A stretch of 64,000 nucleotides of DNA from Acanthornis magna. Its lineage: Eukaryota; Chordata; Aves; Passeriformes; Acanthizidae. The notes under the pieces were generated by a model, which was given only the letters and a program-made list of their open reading frames with translations, did no database searches and was not told the DNA's origin. The stretch is taken from assembly GCA_036785705.1 (NCBI GenBank), contig JAWUZG010000056.1, positions 14,702,001 to 14,766,000 on the forward strand, read 5' to 3'. Positions 54,640-62,351 of this stretch are shown piece by piece; position 1 is the first letter of the stretch, and every line of letters starts with the position of its first letter. The position numbers and the translations under genes are program-made.

Positions 54640-54860
54640 TCGCTAACTTATTCAGCCCGTTACTCGAGTATAGGAGGCAATGGAGGGGAAAAATCCATAT
54701 GAAACCCTGCTCACAGCCTCTCTTCGAGAGGACACTTTCCACACCTTGCCTAGACAGGGCTCCTATAGAGCGCTTATCTCTCGAATATATCTTTATACTA
54801 ATGCATACTTAATTGGTCTGTCTTGACTGTCCATATAAAACAATTTAATTAGGGTGCTTT
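54640..54860. promoter_or_regulatory. Possible conserved non-coding element
   Basis: Repeat-free, with CpGs in AT-rich context: TTACTCGAGTATAGG, the partial palindrome CTCTTCGAGAG, AGAGCGCTTATCTCTCGAATA, and then TAATGCATACTTAATTGG. This mix of preserved CpG and TAAT words is typical of developmental enhancers. No alignment was possible. Confidence 0.3.
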
Positions 54861-56154
54861 CTGCTTTGGAAAGAAAGAAAAAAAAATCTGCCCAGCATTT
54901 ATTGTATTTAGCACCAATACAGGCAGAAAATGTTGCACAAGTTTTTGGTTGAAAGAGCACCTATGTGTCCATTGAAGGGCGTTGATCCGAAAAGACAGAG
55001 AGGACAAGTAAAATCGATTTGAAGCAACCCTCTCTGTCCCTTTCACACCATTCAGACACTCCATTCCTTCTAAGACAAAGACCCAGCGCCTTGGGAATGC
55101 TGGCAAGTGGGGGGGAAAAAAAGAGGGGAAAAAAAAAAAAAAAGGAAAAAAGCTTCAATCCCCCCAAGCAAAAGGGAGAGCTCTGAAATTCCTTCATATT
55201 GCTGTTATTTACCCCCGAAGATATGCTCAACTCCAGGATTTTCTTCAATACGGCGTCTAACACTGGTGCTGCGAGGAATGTCCCTGGAAGGGGAGGAGGT
55301 AATTATGGCTATTAGTGCTGCGAGCCCAGCCGCAACCTTGGTCACTCGCAGGCTTTTAGGGTTAAAATAGCCCTCACCTCTGACCCCTGCAGAGCAAAGT
55401 TGTAGCTATTGCCACAAGTTGGGCCAAAGTTTTCAAATCCAGGGCTGGGCAACACCGGAGGGGGCAAACTTCTCCCTGGAATTATTTTTGGTTGGGATTT
55501 AAATCATCTTTAGTCTATTTAATTGCCTTTCCCTCCTCCTTTGGCCAAACAATCCCTTTCGGAGAGGTGGGGGGGATTTCAAAATGCCCTTCTCTCAGTA
55601 CCTTTCCCACTGCTCTTTCCATTTAGGTTTAATTTGGCAGATTGTTTTCAAGCATGAAAATGGTTATCATCAAACTGAATTACTGGGTCAGCCTTTCATC
55701 CAGAGAGCTCAAGAATAAAGGGGGGGTGGGGGGGTGGCCGAGGAGAGGGCTCCCCCCTTTAGGCTTTCCCCACCACGACCCGTTCGGCTTTACAAAAAAA
55801 GGAGCATTTAGAAAAATGAAGAAAGGACGAAAAGCTTGGATTTGTCTGCTGTGCTTTCTGCACACCTTCACGATCCTCCTCTGCAAGGGGGGATTTTGGA
55901 AGGGGGGCGCAGGGGTGCTCAGACTGAGGAGGGGAGGGAGCCCACAGATGCAAGTACCCCTCTGGCAATAATAAAAATTCATTCAAGTGGGCTATGTCTC
56001 CATCTTCCATGTACTGATTAGACTTAACAAGAGTGGAAACTTGTGTAGACCATATTTATGGTATTAACAAGCAGTTAAAAGATTTATCCTTCTTCTGATC
56101 AATATTGTTCGTGCCCGGTCCTTCCCCCCCCACCCCCCGGGCCCTCCCCGAAGG

Positions 56155-56360
56155 CTGCAATGACAATCGCCTTCATACTTTTTCATCACCGATCGAGGTG
56201 GCAAAACCCTTTTGTAATTTTCATTAGCCCAGTAAACATGCAATTAACATGCAGCACTGTGGTTAACTTAATTCCTGTTTTAAGGCAAGGACAAGCAAGA
56301 AATGGAAGAGCGTTTGTTCCATTTGTCAAGTATGACACACTCCCTACCCTAACAGTTTCT
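56155..56360. promoter_or_regulatory. Possible conserved element with helical-phase direct repeat
   Basis: AACATGCA occurs at 56,235-56,242 and again at 56,246-56,253, an 11-bp step or about one DNA turn, separated by ATT. The surroundings include CACCGATCGAGGTGG and GTGGTTAACTTAATTCC. The block lies about 1.4 kb upstream of the alternative first exon. Confidence 0.35.
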
Positions 56361-56427
56361 TAAAATAAAAGCTCGGCTCCCCACCACCACGACCACCACC
56401 CCTCTTTCCAGAAACCCCCCACACTGA

Positions 56428-56443
56428 TACACACACACACACA
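56428..56443. repeat. (CA)n microsatellite
   Basis: Short uninterrupted run of about seven CA units. Confidence 0.85.
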
Positions 56444-56814
56444 AAAAGGAGCAGGAATCCATTAGTTGGAGAGTATTCTCCTGCCAAAGGCGGTATAATG
56501 TATTCCAAATTTTCCCAAGCCCTCACTGTACCGGGGTCCCGTTCCCCCGACTCCCCCCCTCCCATCCTGGGGAAGGGGGCTGACTCGCTGATATTTCTCG
56601 TGGGTGAAAGATTCAGCCTTTTCCTAACCGCATTTTTTTAAAAAAATAAAATAAAACTAAACGTGCTTCCCATGTCTAAAAGTTGCCATGTTTGTGAAGG
56701 GGGTGGGGAAAAATGTCTCCAAGGGTTTCAATTAGCAACAAATGATTATTGCAACGGATTTTTGGTAATGAAAAAATGTGGAGTACCTCTTTCGAGCTGG
56801 GATCTCAGGGGCAG

Positions 56815-56865
56815 TGAGAGAGAGAGAGAGGGGGAGAGGGAGAGAAGGAGAGAGAGAGAAAGAGA
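56815..56865. repeat. (GA)n polypurine tract
   Basis: About 50 bp of almost pure purine, mostly GA steps with GGGGA interruptions. It lies roughly 0.9 kb upstream of the alternative NR2F2 start codon. GA tracts near vertebrate promoters are often nucleosome-poor or triplex-forming; whether this one is active is unknown. Confidence 0.88.
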
Positions 56866-57041
56866 TTGCTGATTAGCTCGGATTCTTTCCCAACTTGCTT
56901 TAGCGTGTGCTTGCGTTCCCTGCCGACCCTACACAGGACACTATATATTTTTTCCCCTTCGGTGCATGTGTTGATAGTTCAGCCTGTAGTTGTTTGCGGT
57001 TGGCTTTTTTTTTCCCTTTTCGTTTTTTCTTTTTTCCTGCC

Positions 57042-57078
57042 GGGGAGGGGGGAGGTGGGAAAGGGGGGGAGGGGGGGC
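57042..57078 (+). other. G-quadruplex-prone run
   Basis: G tracts of 4, 6, 2, 3, 7 and 7 bases separated by single A or T-containing gaps. Four tracts of three or more Gs with short loops satisfy the usual quadruplex pattern. It lies upstream of the alternative first exon on its sense strand. Confidence 0.55.
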
Positions 57079-57542
57079 TGAAATCCATTGCATCCATCCT
57101 ACCCCCACAGTCATTAACTTAGGAGATTTCCCTCTCTTATTTTTTTTTTCTCCCCAATTGGAAGGGTGGGTTGTGAATATTTTTCCTTTTTTTTTTCTTT
57201 TTTTCTTAAGTCTCGCCTTTCCAGCTCCAAACAAGGTGTAGCGAGACTCTCTTCCTTCTAAGGAATGAAATGAGACAAGGATCATTCAAAGACATCTCCT
57301 ACCTTGGGCTTGGGGATTTTTTCTTAAAGGCAAGGCGCACATTCCTAAGCAGCTGTGTACAAAGCCCCCCCTGAAATCTTGTCTGTGTAAAGTTAGAGTG
57401 TGTTCAGGGTGTTTTTTTTTTTCCTCTCTCTCCCAAGGCTGATCGCTAATAATACATCGAAAGCACTTCCCTTTAGGTTGCGGGAAATCTATTCCCTTCA
57501 CCTTGCTTCCTTTTTTTCCCCCCCTGAAGGCTGTAACTTTAC

Positions 57543-57590
57543 TTTTTTTTTCTCTCTCTCTCTCTCTTTTTTTTTTTTTTTTTTTTTTTT
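57543..57590. repeat. Poly-T / (TC)n / poly-T tract
   Basis: T9, then (TC)n, then about 24 T. It is a pure polypyrimidine tract about 160 bp upstream of the alternative start codon and is probably inside the leader of the short transcript. Confidence 0.9.
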
Positions 57591-57748
57591 AATCAGTTTG
57601 CACAATCGCTTAGATAAACACCAAGAAGGAGACTTCTCTTTAATTACCCAACGCACATCTTTCTGGGGGGCAAACAGCGGTCTGATTTTTTTTTTTTTTT
57701 ATTTGTTTGTTTCACCTGCCAAACTAAAGGAGAGGTAGAAAAAGGAAG

Positions 57749-57791
57749 ATGCAAGCGATTTGGGACCTTGAACAAGGCAAATATGGTTTTG
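57749..57791 (+). CDS. NR2F2: NR2F2 alternative first coding exon (isoform without DNA-binding domain)
   Basis: The exon reads ATG then MQAIWDLEQGKYGF, plus one base of a split codon, and stops at a consensus donor G|GTATGT (donor at 57,792-57,793). From memory of the mammalian gene, this 14-residue start is that of NR2F2 isoform b, where it is followed by AVQRGRMPP encoded by the common exon 2. The phase agrees: the main first exon at 63,301-63,730 also ends with one base of a split codon, so both can join the same acceptor. The ATG has an A at -3. The product would keep the ligand-binding domain and lose both zinc fingers. It could therefore dimerise with full-length receptor without contacting DNA itself and may modulate it. 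Exon 2 is beyond the window, so splicing is inferred. The near-perfect preservation of such a short peptide in a non-mammal supports real function. Confidence 0.93.
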
Positions 57792-58766
57792 GTATGTTTA
57801 CTTATAGTTTTTTTTCTTCTTCTTTGACACTTTTTTCGGGCAATGTGTTGTGATTCTTGTGTTTCTCTTTTAAGGAAAACAAAAAATCCAAAAAAGCAAA
57901 TGTTAGCTAACGTGCGTCTTAAACGATCGTTTCTAAGGTTACGTGGGTTGCTCTAAGGAGGGGAAGAGGGGAGGGGGGCAGACCCAAGTATGTGTAATTG
58001 CAGCACCATCAGTTAGCACGTCCTTTAGCTAAATAAAGCAAAGCAGCAAACAAACAAACAAGCGAACAAACCCAACGACCGGACCCGGCTTCCAGGTCCG
58101 AGGCAAAGCGCCTCCAAGTCATTTCCCCAGGAGCAGCTCCCGGGCGCTGCCGCCCCTGCCCGGCGCCGGGGCTGCTCGGGGGGAGCACGGACAGACCTGC
58201 TCCGGAGGGTGGGAGGGCAGGACGAGGCTCTTAACTTAAGCGATAGGTATTAAACTGCCCGGGATCGCGTCGCCGTGTACAGCTGGCAGCGTTTATTTCG
58301 GGGGGAAGGAAAAAAAGAAGGTCGGTAGTGAAGGTATAGCGCTGAGATCCCCTCTCCCCCGCCAGTCCCTTCCCTGGCTAAGCAAGTACAATGGAAAGAA
58401 GCTGGAATATACTCACCATCCGAAGGTGTGGTTGGCAGTTCGGCTGAGGCTTTAAGGCAATTATTTATCCTTTTTTATTTTTTTTAAGTATTATTGCAAA
58501 AGACGTAGATCTGACTTTAAGCAGCAGAAGTGTTTTGCTCTGACAACAGCAAGCGAGGCACAGTTCCTCGTTTTAAAAAAAAAATCACAAAACAGGATCT
58601 CCCCCCCCCCCATCCCTTACCACTATCCCTTAAAAATACCTATTCGGCACAGCTCTCGCAGAAACCCTGATGCAGAAATCTTATAGTCCGGTCTAGGAGT
58701 GCCCAAGCCAATTAATTTTAAATCCTTAGGAATTAATCAGATTAAAATGTACAGAAGTTTCATTCT

Positions 58767-58778
58767 CGTATGCATACG
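58767..58778. repeat. Perfect 12-bp palindrome with two CpGs
   Basis: CGTATGCATACG is its own reverse complement. It sits about 70 bp upstream of the CTCF-like motif in a repeat-free AT-rich stretch. Confidence 0.6.
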
Positions 58779-58850
58779 TGAGCCAAAAGTCGTTTCCCTT
58801 TAAGAGATCCTTTTCTTTTAAAGTTGAATTTTAGGCAGATAAGAGACTTA

Positions 58851-58865
58851 CACTAGGGGGCAGCC
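58851..58865 (+). promoter_or_regulatory. CTCF-like insulator motif
   Basis: CACTAGGGGGCAGCC matches the CTCF core consensus (CCASYAGRKGGCRS) at every position but the first, where the base before CACT is A instead of C. CTCF blocks or directs enhancer contacts and anchors cohesin loops. Here it lies 1.1 kb downstream of the alternative first exon and 2.7 kb upstream of the main promoter, so it could separate the two promoters. Binding is not shown. Confidence 0.6.
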
Positions 58866-59619
58866 AGATACTGTACTTGCTCCAATCTTAAGCAATTTTT
58901 TTTCCTCTCTCACAGCATATGCTCTGATTTAGCACTGTAAATTTTTCAGAGGACCCAACTCTGACAGCCCCTGGTGATTTTCAAAGTACCACAAGCCAGT
59001 GGTTAAAAATTGCATTGACTTGGAAGTTCAGAGGCACACAATAGGAGCCACTTTCCCTATTCATGGAACTTCAGTGTGGTGGAAGAGAAAAACACACACA
59101 TACTACATTGAGGGAGAAGAGGAATTCATTGAATTCTGTTAGACGTAACTGCTTTCCACTGAGTTCAGAGCGAAACTCGGTATTTGTTCGATGCTGTATT
59201 CATATTGCGATTTAATCTAGAAAGAATTAGAGGACTGTTAGGCAGCTTTCTGCCAGGAAAGCAGCTTCCCCCTCCTTCCTCCTCTCTTTTTGAAACCTAA
59301 AGATTTACACCGGCTCTATCCCCAACTCTATTTTAGCAAAATAAATCCTTCCACTCCCTCTCATTAAAATAAATTTACATCTGCAGTAAAATGGCAGGAG
59401 GGATGCGTTTGTTTATTTGGAAAACCAACACGGTCTCACTTTTAAACCAGAGCATTTCTATTGTCATTAGCCTCGGAGAAGGACAGTGGAGAATCTCCCC
59501 CTTCCTTGCGAGGCGCTCAGGTTTCGAGGATTATTTAGCGAAATTAGCTGCAGTTCATTTTTACATTCATCTGTTCTGTCTCAACCCACTCGCAGGGGTG
59601 TTTTCAAATAAATAGCAAA

Positions 59620-59880
59620 GCATCTAATGGTGCTAATAGATAGTTATATCGCTGCATCCCTCGCAGAGCAAATAGTTAATCTGGGGCATTCTTCATTAAT
59701 GCTTGAGCAATCAGCGTATACGGCGGCTTTTAAGCGTATATCAATGGCTTTTCATTTTTACGATCATACGTTCAAACTATTAATATTGTGCGTCCTGTTA
59801 AAACCGCTTTCTCTTCTGATTTCTGCATTTGTTAGGACGGCGTTTATGTTTCTTCATATGGTGAATTAATCCTGTTTACT
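59620..59880. promoter_or_regulatory. Likely conserved non-coding element
   Basis: Unique, repeat-free sequence with CpGs scattered through AT-rich DNA (TATATCGCTGCATCCCTCG, CGTATACGGCGGC, TACGATCATACGTTC). AGCGTATA occurs at 59,713-59,720 and again at 59,733-59,740, a 20-bp step or about two DNA turns. Such CpG preservation outside a CpG island usually means constraint plus low methylation. About 1.8 kb upstream of the main promoter. Confidence 0.4.
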
Positions 59881-61358
59881 TTGTCAGATTCGAGACAGGA
59901 AAGGTTGGTGTTGGGTTGTGGTTTGGGTTTTGGCTTTTTTTTCCCTTCAGGAAATTCAACATCAGCAACAATCTGTGACTATTCTGTATTTTGAACCCCT
60001 ACCTTCTCCTACCCTCCCCGAAAGGTGACCTCCTCAGCTCTGGGTTATTTGGAAATCATAAGGCAGTTCCCCACATTTTAACCAGGAAAGATTCCTTTCC
60101 CCATTTCTGTCTTCCCAGTCCCTCCTGATCCCTGTTTCGGGTAAAGGTTATATTTTGCTCCGTGAGGATCAATGGGAAAGCTGCAGCCTTGCCTTTGAAA
60201 CTGAGCCGCAAAAACATCTTCGCCCGTGGGGTCTGAACACACCAGGTTTCCAGGCAGGACACTCTCAAGTCGAGGTGCTTTTTACAACTTTCCAACCATC
60301 TCCGCACCCGCGGCTTTAGCCACACGTGTTATTTCTGCAGCAGGAGTGGGTGGGCATGTGGCGACATGAAAAAGTGTGTGTGAGGAGGTGAGGGGCAATT
60401 AATCCCTTACAGAGTTGTGCCCAGGTCTGTGTCCCCGCGGCTGTGCTTGGTGACCGGCTCAGATGTGAGCGCTCATACACGCGTGCGTTCGCAGAGGAGG
60501 AATGGTCCGGCAGGGCATTTATCTGTCTATGTTAACATGTATCTCTCATGATACATGGGATTGTATCTCTCCGTCCCTTCGCTTGTTCGAGTGTCTTTTG
60601 GCCATTCGCACCGGGAGACGGACTCGAGTCCCCGCTCCGCCGGCCGGTAGCTCCATTCAGCGGGAAATAAACACGTCCCCGCGCTTAGCTCTGTTACCTG
60701 CTCGTGGTACAGCACGCAGGTCGTGTTACAGTGTCAGGGTACGTGTGGTCATGAAACCCCCGAACCCGCAAAACCCCGAAATAAAGTTAAAGGGGTTCAG
60801 CCGAGCTCCGCCGTAGCGATGCCGCGCGAAAGGCACGGGTGTCACGCTCTGCGGAGCGGCGTGCCGGGCTTCGGTGGTGTCTGGAGCGGAGCCGCCGTCC
60901 CCTCGCTTCGGGGCGAGCGGGGGCGACGAGAGGTCGGGCGGAGCGGCGGAGCCCCCGCGCCCCGCCGGGGCCGGGGCTGTGCGAGCGGCCGGTCCCGGAG
61001 CGCCGGGCGCGGGCACGCTCAGCTCGGCGAGGCTCAGCCCGGCTCGGCCGGGCTCGGCGCGGCTCCGCGGGCGGCCGGGGCACGGCTCGGGCGGCCGGCG
61101 GGACACGGGGCGGCCGCGGCGAGCGCAGGTGCCCGGAGCGGGGCTGGGGGGGCTCCGCCGTGAGACCCCCGGCGGGCTGCAGCCCGCACGGCGCGCCCCG
61201 ACCGCTTTCGCGGAACCTACGGCCGCTCTCTCTCCGCGGCGGCGCCGCCGGGGCTCGGCTTTACTTTATTCCGTGGAGTTTTACCTCGATTTAGCGCCTG
61301 CTTTCTGCTTTGCGCCCGCCGCCCCCTCCGACCCCCGAGGCCTTGCCCCGGCGGGCAG

Positions 61359-61370
61359 CCCCAGGTGAGG
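61359..61370 (+). other. Strong unassigned splice-donor consensus
   Basis: CAG|GTGAGG, with the exon/intron cut after 61,364, matches the donor consensus closely. It is about 220 bp upstream of the TATA/CArG box, so it could end a non-coding alternative first exon of NR2F2. GC-rich DNA yields such matches by chance, so this is only a candidate. Confidence 0.25.
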
Positions 61371-61524
61371 CGGCGGCGGCGCCGCGCTCCGCACGCCGGG
61401 CTCGCCTTAACCCCTGGCCCCGGCGGGGCGGGAGGGCGCGGCGCGGGGCGCGGGGCGGCGGGCGGCGCTAGGACCGCGCGGGCGGCGGCGGCGGCCATGG
61501 CGGGCCGCGCAAGGGCGGCGCGGC

Positions 61525-61593
61525 CCAATGAGGGCCGGTGGGCGGGGCGCGCGCTCCTGACCAGTCAGGCGCCGGCCCGGTTGCCTTATAAGG
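61525..61593 (+). promoter_or_regulatory. NR2F2: NR2F2 core promoter: CCAAT box, GC box, TATA/CArG box
   Basis: CCAAT lies at 61,525-61,529 and GGGCGGGGC (Sp/KLF GC box) at 61,540-61,548. CCTTATAAGG lies at 61,584-61,593. The last element contains TTATAA, usable as a TATA box, and is also an exact CArG box, CC(A/T)6GG, the serum response factor site. It is palindromic. The order and spacing fit a transcription start about 25-30 bp beyond the TATA core, near 61,612-61,622. A TATA-like box inside a CpG island is uncommon but known for tightly regulated developmental genes. Confidence 0.8.
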
Positions 61594-61599
61594 CGCGCG

Positions 61600-61613
61600 G
61601 TCGCCATGGCGAC
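61600..61613. promoter_or_regulatory. 14-bp palindrome, YY1/RFX-like, at the start site
   Basis: GTCGCCATGGCGAC is exactly self-complementary. It contains a YY1 core (GCCAT/ATGGC with ATGGCG) on both strands and resembles the RFX X-box GTTGCCATGGCAAC, with CG in place of the TG/CA pairs. The similarity continues outward with one slipped base (GCGCGC on both sides). It lies between the TATA/CArG box and the DR1 site, at or just before the predicted start. YY1 sites overlapping start sites are common. Confidence 0.55.
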
Positions 61614-61634
61614 GCGCGCTGAGTTGCAGCAGCC

Positions 61635-61647
61635 GTGTCAAAGTTCA
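61635..61647 (+). promoter_or_regulatory. NR2F2: DR1 nuclear-receptor site just downstream of the start
   Basis: GTGTCA, one base (A), then AGTTCA. The core CAAAGTTCA is the hallmark of the HNF4/COUP-TF/RXR DR1 element. COUP-TF proteins bind DR1 sites strongly, so the gene's own product could bind here, about 40-50 bp after the TATA box, and regulate its own promoter. The binding is inference from the motif. Confidence 0.55.
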
Positions 61648-61889
61648 CTCTCCCGCCAGCGGGGCGAGCGGCCGGCGGGGAGCGCGCTCGCCGCTCCTCG
61701 GCCCACACGCCGCCCGCACCGCCCGCCCGCCCCGCCCCGCGCCGCCCCTCCCCGCCGCCGCGAGGGGAGGGGAGCGGGGGGAGCCCCCGCTTCTTTTTAT
61801 TTTGGGGCGGGGGGCGGGGGGGGAGCGCTGGCGCGCTCTCCCCGTGGTGATTTTTTTCCCCTCCTCCCTCCCTCCCCGGCTGAGGAGCG

Positions 61890-61910
61890 ATGCTGCGCGC
61901 TGGGTTATGA
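61890..61910 (+). promoter_or_regulatory. Upstream ORF 1 (6 codons)
   Basis: ATG CTG CGC GCT GGG TTA TGA encodes MLRAGL. It is within the predicted leader and stops 1.4 kb before the main ATG. Its Kozak context has G at -3. It matters only if the transcript starts near 61,615. Confidence 0.4.
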
Positions 61911-62110
61911 TCCTTCCCTCTCTCTCTCTCCCTCCTCCTCCTCCTCCTCCTCCTCTTCTCCTCCTCCTCCTCCTCCTCCTCCTCCTCCTCCTCCTCCTCC
62001 TCCCGCTCCCCTCTTTTATCATCCTGGCTGGCTGGGCGCTGCTGCGCTGGCGAGTTGACTCCTTCCCTCCCCCCCGCCCCGCGGCCCCCCTCCCCCTGCC
62101 CGCGCCGTGA
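61907..62110 (+). promoter_or_regulatory. Upstream ORF 2 (67 codons, over the TCC repeat)
   Basis: Starts MILPSLSLPPPPP and then runs through the TCC repeat as a proline then leucine tract, ending at a TGA at 62,108-62,110. The peptide is dictated by the repeat, so it is unlikely to be a functional protein. Translation of it would lower initiation at the main ATG. Confidence 0.35.
61917..62003. repeat. (CT)n then (TCC)n tract
   Basis: A short CT stretch followed by about 23 TCC/CTC units with one interruption (TCTTCTC). It is in the predicted NR2F2 leader. On the plus strand it is polypyrimidine, so triplex formation is possible. Length is likely variable between individuals. Confidence 0.92.
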
Positions 62111-62170
62111 GCACCGGCGGCGCGGAGGCGAGAGCCCACTTGCGAGGCGGCAGAAGCAGCATAAGGCAGC

Positions 62171-62351
62171 GCGGCGGCGGCGGCAGCGGCGGCGGGAGCG
62201 GCGGCGGCGGGAGCGGCGGCAGCAGCACCCGAGCGGCGGCGGGAGCGGGAGCGGCGGCGGGGACGCGGCGCGGCGGGAGCGGCGAACCGGCGGAGCGGGG
62301 CAGAGCGGAGCAGAGCGGCGGCGCCGGAGAGGAGGAGGAGGAGGAGGAGGA
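62171..62351. repeat. (GGC/GGGAGC)n and (GAG)n tracts
   Basis: A GGC-rich trinucleotide block at 62,171-62,275 with GGGAGC interruptions, then an uninterrupted (GAG)n at 62,328-62,351. Both are in the predicted leader RNA, where GGC runs form stable structure and would slow scanning ribosomes. Confidence 0.9.

Larger units (their letters stand above)
54001..56800. other. Upstream flank of the NR2F2 promoters, no gene seen
   Basis: Contains poly-T at 54,045-54,060, poly-A at 55,129-55,143, a G-rich run at 55,720-55,737, a (CA)n at 56,428-56,443 and two blocks that look conserved (54,640-54,860 and 56,155-56,360). No coding exon is supported. Confidence 0.6.
56866..57748 (+). promoter_or_regulatory. 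NR2F2: Likely promoter and 5' leader of the NR2F2 short isoform
   Basis: This stretch leads directly into the alternative first coding exon. It holds pyrimidine-rich and T-rich tracts (57,003-57,040; 57,140-57,205; 57,409-57,422; 57,543-57,590; 57,686-57,700) and a G-rich run able to form a quadruplex (57,042-57,078). It also has an inverted repeat AGTCTCGC/GCGAGACT (57,209-57,216 and 57,241-57,248). I see no clear TATA box, so the transcription start cannot be placed. The reason to call it a promoter region is its position before the exon. Confidence 0.45.
57792..61400 (+). other. NR2F2: Intron of the short NR2F2 transcript, upstream of the main promoter
   Basis: Unspliced sequence between the two first exons. 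It holds a CpG-rich patch (58,075-58,290), an 11-base poly-C (58,601-58,611), a 12-bp palindrome (58,767-58,778), a CTCF-like site (58,851-58,865) and a block that looks conserved (59,620-59,880). No further coding exon was recognised. Non-coding alternative first exons may exist here but I cannot define them. Confidence 0.55.
60590..62330. other. NR2F2: CpG island over the main NR2F2 promoter
   Basis: GC content and CpG density are very high throughout, strongest from about 60,840 to 62,330, in contrast to the AT-rich upstream desert. CpG islands mark the promoters of developmental transcription factor genes and are often Polycomb targets. The long open frames here on both strands, including one of 367 codons on the minus strand (61,586-62,689), come from stop-codon scarcity in GC-rich DNA and from repeats. 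They are not genes. Confidence 0.92.

Noticed and set aside
61040..61080. Partial likeness to microRNA miR-1469, which maps at the human NR2F2 locus
   Set aside because: Only a CTCGGCGCGG-like core matches, which any GC-rich island could give, and no clear precursor hairpin with matching arms was found.
60723..61368. Overlapping open frames of 98-164 codons on both strands in the CpG island
   Set aside because: All are Arg/Ala/Gly/Pro-rich, as expected of random GC-rich DNA, and several frames are open at once. No homology was recognised.
61606..62058. 150-codon plus frame starting at the ATG in the start-site palindrome
   Set aside because: The ATG lies at or before the predicted transcription start and the frame continues into the TCC repeat as polyserine/polyproline. 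No domain is seen.
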